DNA of 14,647 bases from Bacteroidota bacterium (GTDB taxonomy: Bacteria > Bacteroidota > Ignavibacteria > Palsa-1295): assembly GCA_025363505.1 (NCBI GenBank), contig JANYDV010000045.1, forward strand, positions 1 to 14,647, written 5' to 3'. Shown one piece after another: positions 1 to 8,091 of the stretch. Position numbers and translations under genes: made by a program. The notes under the pieces are model-generated. The model was not told the DNA's origin. It saw only the letters and a program-made list of their open reading frames with translations, and did no database searches. Every line of letters starts with the position of its first letter. Position 1 is the first letter of the stretch.

Positions 1-2007
1 ATCGGTGGTGGTCTTGCAGTCGCATTTAAGATTGAATCCCATAATCACCCGTCGGCAGTTGAACCTTATCAAGGTGCCGCTACGGGCGTCGGTGGTATTC
101 TGCGTGACATTTTTACGATGGGAGCGAGACCAGTCGCGGCGTTGAACTCACTTCGTTTTGGAACATTAGAAAGTGACCGTACCAAATTTCTTGTTCGAGG
201 TGTCGTTCATGGTATAGCCGATTACGGCAATTCATTCGGTGTGCCGACAGTCGCTGGGGAAGTATATTTTGATCCTTGTTATCAGGGAAATCCTCTTGTT
301 AATGCAATGGCTGTTGGTATTGTGGAAGTAGGCAAAACCGTGAGTGCCACTGCTGAGGGTGTGGGTAATACTGTGATGATTGTCGGGTCAAGCACGGGTC
401 GCGATGGAATTCACGGTGCAAGTTTGCTTGCGAGCGCTGTTTTTAGTACTGATGCCGAAGATATGCGACCCACGGTTCAAGTAGGTGATCCTTTTACCGA
501 GAAATTATTACTCGAAGCATCGCTTGAAGCGATTGAGAAAAAGCTGGTTGTTGGAATGCAGGATATGGGAGCGGCAGGCATTTCATGCTCAACATCGGAG
601 ATGAGTTTCAAAGCGGGAACAGGGATGGATGTTAATCTTGATCTTGTTCCACTTCGCGAAGCAACCATGTCAGCATACGAAATTATGCTCAGCGAATCAC
701 AGGAGCGTATGCTCGTTATCGTTGAACCAAAAAATGTTGATGCGATCAAAGCAGTATTTGAAAAATGGGATCTTCAAGCCGCTGTTGTTGGTATAGTCAC
801 TGACACGGGTAATGTTGTGATTCATCGCAAGGGCGAGCTTGTCGCGAATATTCCTGCCAAATCATTGGCACTTGGCGGTGATATGACACCGGTGTATCAG
901 CGTGAATCTGCCGAACCGAAATACTTAAAAACTACTTCAGCTTTTAATGTTGCCTCCATTCCGGATGTGACTAACCCCTCGGATACATTAAAACAATTGT
1001 TGAGTTCGCCTAACATCGCGAGCAAACGTTGGGTCTATGAGCAATATGATTCGATGGTACGAACAAATACATTGGCAATTCCTGGCGGAGATGCGGCTGT
1101 TATTCGTATCAAAGACACGACGAAAGGCTTAGCAGTAAAAACTGATTGTAATTCTCGTTATGTTTATCTTGACCCTTATCATGGTGCGATGATAGCGGTT
1201 TGCGAAACGGCACGTAATGTTGCATGTGTTGGTGCGCTGCCGATTGCTATTACGAATTGTTTGAATTTTGGTAATCCTTATGAACCGGAAGTTTATTTTC
1301 AATTCAAAGAAGCGATTCGCGGTATTGGCGACGCATGCCGAGTACTCGAAACACCTGTGACAGGCGGCAACGTCAGTTTTTATAATCAAAGCCCGCAAGG
1401 TGCAATATATCCAACGCCAACGATCGGTATGCTTGGGCTAATAGATGATGTTGATTGTGCGCTTCAAGCTGCTTTTAGTAATGAAGGGGATGCTGTGATC
1501 TTGCTTACAGCATACAATTCGAACGACCCATTTGATGGTATTGGCGGCAGTGAATATCTTGCACTCTGCAATGCAGGGGCTGCACTTGGCAAGGCTCCGC
1601 ATATCGATCCTGCCGGGGAGTTGCAGTTGATAACACTTCTTGTTTCTTGTGCAGGCAAGCGATTACTCTCCAGTGCGCATGATGTGAGTGATGGCGGAAT
1701 GGCAATTACTCTTGCCGAATCGTGTATCGCCGGCAACATCGGAGCCACGATTGAGCTTCCGCCTGAAGCACGTAAAGATGTTATGCTCTTTGCCGAGCGT
1801 CAAGGAAGAGTTGTTGTCAGTTGTGCTCCGGAATATGTCGTTGAGGTATTCCGACTTGCTTCACAACTTGGTGTGAAGTCCGAAGTAATTGGTACTGTCG
1901 GTGGCACGAATCTTGTAATACAAGGAATAATAGAGGAAAACATTCTAACATTACGAGAACTCTATGAATCTGCAATTCCGAATGCCGTTGAATCAATTGT
2001 TGTCTAA
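1..2007 (+). CDS. purL: Phosphoribosylformylglycinamidine synthase subunit PurL, 5'-truncated by window edge
   Basis: This is the glutaminase-dependent FGAM synthase large subunit, the fourth step of de novo purine synthesis (FGAR + Gln + ATP to FGAM), acting in the cytosol. The frame is open from base 1, so the first methionine (base 118) is internal. About 668 residues are present, and small-type PurL is usually 720-750, so roughly the first 60-80 are missing. Window residues 10-17 carry the KIESHNHP metal/ATP motif, followed by the EPYQGAATG and RDIFTMGARP signatures. The second AIRS-like half starts near residue 361 (PGGDAAV), with TGGNVSFYNQ at about 454 and HDVSDGG at about 560. The reading frame is intact to the TAA. 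The protein ends without a glutamine amidotransferase domain, so PurQ and PurS must be encoded elsewhere. Family identity is certain from the motifs. Confidence 0.97.
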   Translation: MGGGLAVAFKIESHNHPSAVEPYQGAATGVGGILRDIFTMGARPVAALNSLRFGTLESDRTKFLVRGVVHGIADYGNSFGVPTVAGEVYFDPCYQGNPLVNAMAVGIVEVGKTVSATAEGVGNTVMIVGSSTGRDGIHGASLLASAVFSTDAEDMRPTVQVGDPFTEKLLLEASLEAIEKKLVVGMQDMGAAGISCSTSEMSFKAGTGMDVNLDLVPLREATMSAYEIMLSESQERMLVIVEPKNVDAIKAVFEKWDLQAAVVGIVTDTGNVVIHRKGELVANIPAKSLALGGDMTPVYQRESAEPKYLKTTSAFNVASIPDVTNPSDTLKQLLSSPNIASKRWVYEQYDSMVRTNTLAIPGGDAAVIRIKDTTKGLAVKTDCNSRYVYLDPYHGAMIAVCETARNVACVGALPIAITNCLNFGNPYEPEVYFQFKEAIRGIGDACRVLETPVTGGNVSFYNQSPQGAIYPTPTIGMLGLIDDVDCALQAAFSNEGDAVILLTAYNSNDPFDGIGGSEYLALCNAGAALGKAPHIDPAGELQLITLLVSCAGKRLLSSAHDVSDGGMAITLAESCIAGNIGATIELPPEARKDVMLFAERQGRVVVSCAPEYVVEVFRLASQLGVKSEVIGTVGGTNLVIQGIIEENILTLRELYESAIPNAVESIVV

Positions 2008-2032
2008 TACATCAAAAGATAATGTACTTCTG

Positions 2033-2065
2033 CAACAGTGGGGGTGCTTATCACCTTGTTGTTTT
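2033..2065 (+). terminator. Possible weak intrinsic terminator after purL
   Basis: In the 76-nt gap between purL and the histidine kinase an imperfect hairpin can be drawn. The outer stem is CAACA (2033-2037) with TGTTG (2057-2061). The inner stem is GGTG (2043-2046) with CACC (2052-2055), around a CTTAT loop. It is followed directly by TTTT (2062-2065). The 5' side has an unpaired bulge and the T-run is short, so termination would be partial at best. Nothing else recognisable lies in this gap. Confidence 0.3.
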
Positions 2066-2083
2066 ACATCTTGAGATAGAAGT

Positions 2084-3943
2084 ATGTTTTTGACATTACG
2101 GTCAAAAATTCTTGCCGGATATTTATTCGTTGTCGCATTGCTTGCGGCACTTGGTCTCTATGCTGTGCTCACGTTTCAATCGTACACGCAACTTACCAAT
2201 ACCGCTGTAGAAAAAATTTCGCAAGCAGATCGTGCAACACTTTCAATGTACGAGTCATTAGTCAGACTCAACGAAGCGCAGTTGCAAGTCTTAGGAGGCG
2301 AAGCCATTCGCGGCAGCAATGTGCTTTCATCTGAACCTACGGTATTAAACAATGAGCTTTCCTCGGCTGAAAAATCAATTTCTGAAATTCCGAAAGAGTT
2401 TTCAGTTTCAGTAAGTGTGCTTCTGACCCAATTTGAAATTCGATGGCATCAGTATCAAGCACAGCTTCCTGAATTTTTGTCGCTCTCGCAAAATGACCCG
2501 CAAAAAGCAAGAAAATTTTTTGAAACGGTACTTTCTCCAACTTTTCTTGATCTCAAAAAAAAGAGCAATGCACTCTCATTTGCTATTTCACAACTATTCT
2601 TGACGGCGCGAGATACAGCGGTTCGTGAGGCAAATACCGCAGAGGATACTGTTATTATTACTACGGTCATCGCAATTATTATAGGTTTACTTGGGAGCGT
2701 GATCATCGCACGGCGCACCACAAGACCGCTTCAACAATTGAGTGTATCACTCAAGCACATCCAAAAAGGCAATTTAGGCGACCGATTGGAAGTACGTGAC
2801 GCTGATGAACTCGGGGAGGTGAGCTTCGAATTCAACAGAATGGCTGAACGGCTTGAGCGATATGAGCGAATGAATATTGACTCGTTGCTTGCAGAAAAAA
2901 GCAAATCCGAATCAGTCATACTTTCTTTCGACGAACCACTCTTCCTTTTTGATGCTACAGGTAAATTGTTACTGGTCAATCGTAGTGCCGAAGAATTAAT
3001 AGGATCGTCAGAAGCAACGATGATTGGATTGACAGCCGCAACTATCTTTACCGAGCCAAGCATACGTGAGCAAGTTGTTGCTGTGTTAGAACGAGAACAG
3101 AGTACAAATGACCTTCCTATTATTATAGAACGTCGGAGTAGTTTGGGAAGAAAATTCTATCGAGTTTCGACTGTCGAGATTACTGCGCCAACAAGTGAGC
3201 AAACAACGATGATTGTTGGCAAACTTCTCCATTTTACTGATATTACTCATTTTGAAGAGCTGGATCGTTTAAAGAATGATTTTCTTGCAAAAGTGTCGCA
3301 TGAGTTCAGAACGCCATTAACTTCCATCAGAATGGCACTTGATATACTTGCCGAAGAAGTGATCGGTCCATTGACACTTGATCAACGCGAGCTTATTACA
3401 AGTTCTACTAATGACAGCGAACGTCTTGCAAAACTTATTAAAGATCTACTGAGTATTTCAAAATTGGATCAATCCAAGAATATCGCACATAATGATTTTA
3501 TTAATGTTTCGTCAGTATTGAGTTCTGTCATGAACTCTCTTGCGCCGCAGTTTAAGGAAAAGAACATTGAATTGATTGCAGAATATGATGAAAATTGTGT
3601 CGTATTGATGAATCGTGAACACTTTGAATCGATCGTTCAAAATCTTCTTGTGAATTCATTAAAATTTACCCCTATCAATGGAAAGGTTACCGTGGTACTT
3701 TCAAGTAGTGAGAGTGGCTGGACCTTGAAAGTAACTGATACGGGTATTGGAATTGCGGGCGCTGATCTTGGACGTATATTTGATAGATTTGTCCAGCTAA
3801 AGCCGAGAGATGCCGCAACACCAGGGTCGATCGGACTTGGACTTGCTATCGTTAAAGAGATAGTAGAATTATATCACGGGACTACCACAGTGGAGAGTAC
3901 CATTGGGTCGGGCTCAGTTTTTACAATATCATTTCCTAAATAA
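2084..3943 (+). CDS. Membrane sensor histidine kinase (periplasmic sensor-HAMP-PAS-HisKA-HATPase)
   Basis: This 619-residue inner-membrane kinase probably phosphorylates the response regulator encoded 10 nt downstream. Domain order: TM1 about 11-30; a largely helical periplasmic sensor region about 31-187 that I cannot assign to a family; TM2 about 188-208; HAMP about 209-262; PAS about 270-385; HisKA with the phospho-accepting His406 in VSHEFRTPL; HATPase_c with N-box Asn524 (NLLVNSLKF), G1 box DTGIGI (552-557), F-box RIFDRF (564-569) and G2 box GSIGLGLAIV (581-590). All catalytic motifs are intact. The architecture matches the KinB type of kinase that pairs with AlgB-like sigma-54 regulators, but the signal cannot be read from the sequence. 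The ATG lies just before the TM1 segment and has no clear Shine-Dalgarno. Confidence 0.95.
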   Translation: MFLTLRSKILAGYLFVVALLAALGLYAVLTFQSYTQLTNTAVEKISQADRATLSMYESLVRLNEAQLQVLGGEAIRGSNVLSSEPTVLNNELSSAEKSISEIPKEFSVSVSVLLTQFEIRWHQYQAQLPEFLSLSQNDPQKARKFFETVLSPTFLDLKKKSNALSFAISQLFLTARDTAVREANTAEDTVIITTVIAIIIGLLGSVIIARRTTRPLQQLSVSLKHIQKGNLGDRLEVRDADELGEVSFEFNRMAERLERYERMNIDSLLAEKSKSESVILSFDEPLFLFDATGKLLLVNRSAEELIGSSEATMIGLTAATIFTEPSIREQVVAVLEREQSTNDLPIIIERRSSLGRKFYRVSTVEITAPTSEQTTMIVGKLLHFTDITHFEELDRLKNDFLAKVSHEFRTPLTSIRMALDILAEEVIGPLTLDQRELITSSTNDSERLAKLIKDLLSISKLDQSKNIAHNDFINVSSVLSSVMNSLAPQFKEKNIELIAEYDENCVVLMNREHFESIVQNLLVNSLKFTPINGKVTVVLSSSESGWTLKVTDTGIGIAGADLGRIFDRFVQLKPRDAATPGSIGLGLAIVKEIVELYHGTTTVESTIGSGSVFTISFPK

Positions 3944-3953
3944 TGAATCTGCA

Positions 3954-5285
3954 ATGAAAGGGCATATCTTACTAATCGACGACGAGCCGAACATTGTAAA
4001 GACAATGTCAATGAGTCTTAAGACTGCGGGATATGATGTCACATCCTATTGTGAACCTGATATTGCCCTACAACAGATTGAGCAACACCCTGAGCAGCGC
4101 TACACTTTGGCACTTGTTGATCTAATGATGTATCCTATTGATGGCAGAGTCGTATTGCAACAACTCAAGCACAGATTTAGCGATCTTCCGGTGATCATTA
4201 TTACTGCTCATGCAACAGTCGAGACCGCAGTTGAGACTTTAAAACTTGGGGCGTATGATTATTTACAAAAGCCGTTTGACCAAAAAGAATTGCTTACTCT
4301 GGTAAGTAGTGTTGTCAATATGCAACAACTACGTGAGCGTCGCTCGTTTGATGCTGAGATCTTGACAAATGATCCCAGTATGATTTCTATCCTTGCAACG
4401 GCAAAGAAAATTGCCGGATCTGACCTGACGGTATTGATTGAAGGAGAGACAGGTACCGGGAAAGAGTTGTTTGCAGATTATATTCATACCAATAGCACGA
4501 GATCATCAGGACCGTTGGTTAAGTTGAATTGTACAACACTTTCGGGCGAGTTGATAGAGTCGGAATTGTTTGGACACGTGAAAGGCTCGTTCACCAGTGC
4601 TATCAAAGATCGTATCGGGAGGGTAGAAGCTGCTAATGGTGGCACTCTTTTTCTCGATGAAATTGGAGAGATGGCGTTGGCATCGCAAGCGAAACTGCTT
4701 CGATTCTTGCAAAATAGAGAGTTCCAACGAGTGGGCGAGAATGTCACCAGAACAAGCGACGTCCGTATTGTTGCTGCGACCAATAGAAATCTTGAACAAG
4801 AGATAGAGCGCGGAAATTTTAGAGAAGATCTGTTTTATCGTTTGAGTGTTTTTCGCATTCTTGTTCCTCCGCTTCGTCATCGGAAAGGTGATGTATTGTT
4901 GCTTGCACAATATATCGTTGCTCAGACAACGACAACCGGTATCCCTCCGGAGTTGTCTACAGAAGTACAGAATGCACTTCTTCGCTATGATTTTAGAGGG
5001 AATGTTCGCGAATTAGAAAACACAATGGTGCGAGCGACAGTACTTGCATCCGGCGAGCGGTCTATTACACTTGCTCACCTTCCGGAATATATTGCATATT
5101 CAAAAATTCTTCCGGTCATTGATCCAGCGCTGAATGTGCAATCCGAACTTGAGTCGCTCGAACAAATGGAACATAAACATATTGCGTACATCCTCTCGAA
5201 AACCTCCAGTCTTGAAGAAGCTGCTCGTATATTGGGGATTGATAGTGCAACGTTATGGCGTAAACGGAAAAAATTTGGATTGTAA
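3954..5285 (+). CDS. Sigma-54-dependent response regulator, NtrC/AlgB family
   Basis: This 443-residue cytosolic transcription activator is probably the partner of the upstream kinase. Receiver domain about 1-120: acidic pair Asp9/Asp10, phospho-acceptor Asp56 (LVDLMM), Thr84 and Lys106. AAA+ sigma-54 interaction domain about 138-365: Walker A GETGTGK (164-170), contact loop GSFTSA (211-216), Walker B TLFLDE (231-236), and arginine-finger region REDLFYRL (290-297). The Fis-type helix-turn-helix is about 403-443, ending in LWRKRKKFGL. I chose the ATG at 3954 because the receiver begins immediately (MKGHILLIDD). An in-frame ATG at 3903 lies inside the kinase gene and would add 17 unrelated residues. 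The contact loop differs from the usual GAFTGA at two positions but keeps the Phe-Thr pair. The protein should work with RpoN, which is not in this window. Confidence 0.95.
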   Translation: MKGHILLIDDEPNIVKTMSMSLKTAGYDVTSYCEPDIALQQIEQHPEQRYTLALVDLMMYPIDGRVVLQQLKHRFSDLPVIIITAHATVETAVETLKLGAYDYLQKPFDQKELLTLVSSVVNMQQLRERRSFDAEILTNDPSMISILATAKKIAGSDLTVLIEGETGTGKELFADYIHTNSTRSSGPLVKLNCTTLSGELIESELFGHVKGSFTSAIKDRIGRVEAANGGTLFLDEIGEMALASQAKLLRFLQNREFQRVGENVTRTSDVRIVAATNRNLEQEIERGNFREDLFYRLSVFRILVPPLRHRKGDVLLLAQYIVAQTTTTGIPPELSTEVQNALLRYDFRGNVRELENTMVRATVLASGERSITLAHLPEYIAYSKILPVIDPALNVQSELESLEQMEHKHIAYILSKTSSLEEAARILGIDSATLWRKRKKFGL

Positions 5286-5291
5286 CATTTA

Positions 5292-6251
5292 ATGAGAAAC
5301 GGATATTTTGGTATTCTAAGAAGTATCGCAATCATGGTAATGATTGTGCTCGGATTTAATATGCTTGGGGGAATCATCCTGGTTGCTTTTTATGGCATTA
5401 ATATTCAAGGTGCAGGGGCAGGGATGATCGTTGCGATTAATGCCTTGGCACAGCTTGCAGTCATGTTCACCGTGCCGATATTAATAGTAAAAAATTTTGA
5501 ACAGGATTCGCAAGCTTCATTTCGTTTAGAAGGCATCAATGAAACGCCGTTAGCTGCTATGCTTCTCGGGGTGCCGATGGTATTGTTAGCTCAAGTCGTA
5601 GGTGGGGCGTTAGATGGTTTGTGGATTTCATTTTTAAAACTATTTCCGATAATATATGACCCCTTATTTTCCTTGCAAAAATATCTCGACGATTTTATGA
5701 GTAGTGTCACTTCCGCAACATCTTTCGGTGAATTAATTATCCTGTTGATTGGTATTTCTCTTATACCGGCAATCGCCGAAGAAACACTTTTTCGGGGATT
5801 TATTCAAACAAATATTGAACGGAGCGGGAAAACCAAAACTCGTCCGTATATTGCCATCGTGATTACATCAATCTTGTTTGCAGCCGTTCATGCGAGTCCG
5901 TTAAATTTTCCCGGGTTGCTCTCGATTGGCTTGGTGCTTGGTTGGCTTGCTTATCGAACCAGCGATCTTAGAGTGAGTATGCTTGCTCATGCTATTAATA
6001 ATGGACTTATAGTCTTAGCGATGTTTTTTTTTAAAGGCTCAACATCAGCTCTTGATTCGATCACCGGTACCCCTGAGGTATCTGTTAACGATTCATTGAT
6101 CTTACTTGCTGTTTCATTGCCGTTTGTTATCGGATCTTTTTATCTGTTCCAAAAAATTACCGAGCCACTTCGAGCCAGACATAACGCGGAGTATGAACTG
6201 GCACACATTAAAGACTTTCATCATCACGAATCACAAACGACCACTCTATGA
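5292..6251 (+). CDS. CPBP-family intramembrane glutamic endopeptidase (CAAX protease-like)
   Basis: This 319-residue polytopic membrane protein has several hydrophobic segments (about 8-35, 44-66, 86-110, 146-162, 186-200, 207-222, 228-247 and 268-285). The CPBP/Abi protease motifs are present: motif 1 EETLFRG with Glu163, Glu164 and Arg168; motif 2 FAAVH with His200; motif 3 HAINN with His233 and Asn237. These residues form the active site in the Rce1-type fold. The family includes prenyl-protein endopeptidases, bacteriocin self-immunity factors and proteases affecting regulated membrane processes, and the substrate here is unknown. The gene starts 6 nt after the response regulator and overlaps cdsA by 4 nt, so it looks co-transcribed and translationally coupled. 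The soluble tail (about 288-319) is rich in His, Glu and Thr. Confidence 0.92.
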   Translation: MRNGYFGILRSIAIMVMIVLGFNMLGGIILVAFYGINIQGAGAGMIVAINALAQLAVMFTVPILIVKNFEQDSQASFRLEGINETPLAAMLLGVPMVLLAQVVGGALDGLWISFLKLFPIIYDPLFSLQKYLDDFMSSVTSATSFGELIILLIGISLIPAIAEETLFRGFIQTNIERSGKTKTRPYIAIVITSILFAAVHASPLNFPGLLSIGLVLGWLAYRTSDLRVSMLAHAINNGLIVLAMFFFKGSTSALDSITGTPEVSVNDSLILLAVSLPFVIGSFYLFQKITEPLRARHNAEYELAHIKDFHHHESQTTTL

Positions 6252-7132
6252 GTAATTTGTTGCAACGCTTAATCTTTGCCGTTATCGCTATACCTGTAGT
6301 ATTGTATATCGTTCTCTATAAACCACTTGGTTTTTTTACATTGACGGTGTTGCTCTCGGGCATTACTGTGTGGGAATATTATGGGCTTGCTAAAACAAAA
6401 GGATATTCACCTCAAGTGGGACTTGGTATCTTTCTAACGATGTGTACGGCGATGATTTTTGGTATCGAACGATTTACTTTTGCATACGGATCTCAGCTCT
6501 CGCAAACGGCGCATGAAATGGTTATTGCTATCGCAGGATTATCTGCTTTTATTATATTAGCTTCCGAGCTTTTTCGCGCTTTGCCAAATCCTATCGAGCA
6601 ATCGGCGATCACACTCTTCGGTCCAATTTATATAGGGATAGGTTGTGGCTCATTGTTTGGACTCTTCGACCTCATTGCTCGAAACCCTTTGATTGCCGGA
6701 TCGGACAAATTCACTCCCGGGTATTTCGTGCTTGTGCTGTTGATTTCGATTTGGGTTTGTGACAGCGCAGCATATTTTGCCGGAAAATCTTTCGGGAAGC
6801 ATAAACTGTTTGAGCGTATCAGCCCTAATAAAACATGGGAAGGTTCGATTGTGGGGTTCATTTGTTGCGTTGCTGTTTGGGTGCTGGCACCAAAAATATT
6901 TCCGGAATTAAGTGCACTGAATACTTCGAATGCATTAATTATTGGTATCGTTATCGGAAATGTTGGACAGTTGGGTGATCTTGCGAAGTCATTACTCAAA
7001 CGTGATGCGGGAGTGAAAGACTCTTCAAACTTAATACCCGGACACGGTGGATTTCTCGATAGATTAGATTCTATTATGTTCTCGGCTCCGATTCTCTATG
7101 CGGTATTAAATATTATTTCAACGCTGCGATAA
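6248..7132 (+). CDS. cdsA: Phosphatidate cytidylyltransferase (CDP-diacylglycerol synthase)
   Basis: This 294-residue integral membrane enzyme converts phosphatidic acid and CTP to CDP-diacylglycerol, the branch-point precursor of all phospholipids. Several transmembrane segments are visible (about 8-25, 28-45, 60-73, 92-108, 125-142, 159-171, 200-214 and 229-242). Motifs: Asp172 in the VCDSAAYFAG segment; SPNKTWEG (192-199); and the CTP-transferase signature from about 248 to 274, with LLKRDAGVKD, PGHGGFLDR and the final Asp. Length and motif order are normal for CdsA. Its ATG overlaps the protease stop codon (ATGA), so its synthesis is probably coupled to that gene. It is the last gene of the plus-strand run and ends 5 bp from the convergent nadK stop. 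Confidence 0.96.
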   Translation: MSNLLQRLIFAVIAIPVVLYIVLYKPLGFFTLTVLLSGITVWEYYGLAKTKGYSPQVGLGIFLTMCTAMIFGIERFTFAYGSQLSQTAHEMVIAIAGLSAFIILASELFRALPNPIEQSAITLFGPIYIGIGCGSLFGLFDLIARNPLIAGSDKFTPGYFVLVLLISIWVCDSAAYFAGKSFGKHKLFERISPNKTWEGSIVGFICCVAVWVLAPKIFPELSALNTSNALIIGIVIGNVGQLGDLAKSLLKRDAGVKDSSNLIPGHGGFLDRLDSIMFSAPILYAVLNIISTLR

Positions 7133-7137
7133 TACGG

Positions 7138-8091
7138 TTATCTACCTGATGATCGAGCGTCGGCGCTCCAAAGTAATTTTGTTCGCAGGAGATCAAAATA
7201 GGAGAGTGAAGGGTGACGCAATAATTTTAAACGGTTTTGGTGTCCTGAAATGCTTATCAGAGCCGGAGTTTCGATGACAATTTCTTCTTGTCCATCCGCC
7301 ACCAACAAAATAGGCGTGCCTGCATCATTCCAGACACGAACATCAACTTCGTACCATTCGGGTACAACAACCGGTCGTACTGAAAGTGAATGCGGGGCAA
7401 TGGGCGCGACGATCATCACCGGACTTGTTGGTTCAATCAGCGGACCACCTGCACTGACTGAGTACCCTGTAGAACCCGTTGGTGTTGAGACGATCAGCCC
7501 ATCAGCACGAAGGGTGCCGAGATGCGAGCCTTGCACTTGAATCTCGAATGTCAACATTCTCGTTGATCCGAAGTTATCAATAACAATTTCGTTGAGTGCA
7601 AGAAGTCTTGCCGAGTCGCCGCGTTCGTTTTCACGATCGGGACTAAGATTATCGCGACGGATCAATACTCCGGTTTGTAAATTGGTCTCACTTTTGCCTA
7701 TAGCTTCAATTAATAATCGGCTCTCTTTTAATAGTGTATCTTCTTGAATGCCTTTTATTAATTCGGCTAAAAGATCGGTGGAATGTTCGGAAATAAATCC
7801 GAGCCTGCCGAGATTGATACCCAGTAGTTGTGCGTCAGGGTTGGACCGCATAATTGCTCGGGCAGCACTGAGCATGGTTCCGTCACCACCGAGAGAAAAA
7901 ATAATGTCTGAATGTTCGGCGATGTCCATTGCTGAAGCAGAGATGCTCGTATGCTCTCGCTTTTCTATCAGATGATATAAGGAGTCGATGATCTTCGATT
8001 CAGCAGGGGAGAGTAATTGCAATAACTGTTCAAGCGTCGGGCGAACATTTACTTTTTCTGGGTTACCATATATTCCAAAAGTTTTTGCCAT
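7138..8091 (-). CDS. nadK: NAD kinase
   Basis: This 317-residue cytosolic enzyme phosphorylates NAD to NADP, using ATP or polyphosphate. Characteristic sites: GGDG (68-71) within FSLGGDGTML; NLGRLGF (93-99); the NAD-binding NE pair at 167-168 (ALNEIV); the glycine-rich block TPTGSTGYSVSAGGP (203-217); PHSLSVRP (233-240); and DGQ (266-268). The length is slightly above the family's usual 290-305 because of an insertion around residues 135-160 (arginine-, asparagine- and glutamate-rich), before the LALNEIV strand. The ATG shares its A with the last base of the folD stop codon (TAATG), which argues for translational coupling. It is the last gene of the minus-strand run. Confidence 0.96.
   Translation of the reverse strand: MAKTFGIYGNPEKVNVRPTLEQLLQLLSPAESKIIDSLYHLIEKREHTSISASAMDIAEHSDIIFSLGGDGTMLSAARAIMRSNPDAQLLGINLGRLGFISEHSTDLLAELIKGIQEDTLLKESRLLIEAIGKSETNLQTGVLIRRDNLSPDRENERGDSARLLALNEIVIDNFGSTRMLTFEIQVQGSHLGTLRADGLIVSTPTGSTGYSVSAGGPLIEPTSPVMIVAPIAPHSLSVRPVVVPEWYEVDVRVWNDAGTPILLVADGQEEIVIETPALISISGHQNRLKLLRHPSLSYFDLLRTKLLWSADARSSGR

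Noticed and set aside
3903..3953. Earlier ATG for the response regulator
   Set aside because: It lies within the kinase gene's final codons and adds 17 residues before the receiver domain, which begins cleanly at the ATG at 3954.
5440..5456. Sigma-54-like TTGGCACAGCTTGCA inside the protease gene
   Set aside because: The spacing between the GG and GC elements is two bases too short for a -24/-12 promoter.
5292..6251. CPBP (Abi) protein as a phage-abortive-infection defence gene
   Set aside because: The old Abi name comes from the family's history. No defence, restriction or mobile genes are nearby, and the gene is coupled to cdsA, which fits a housekeeping or envelope role better.
7102..7135. 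GTATTA...TAATAC inverted repeat at the end of cdsA as a terminator
   Set aside because: A 6-bp AT-rich stem with a loop of about 22 nt and no T-run is too weak to support.
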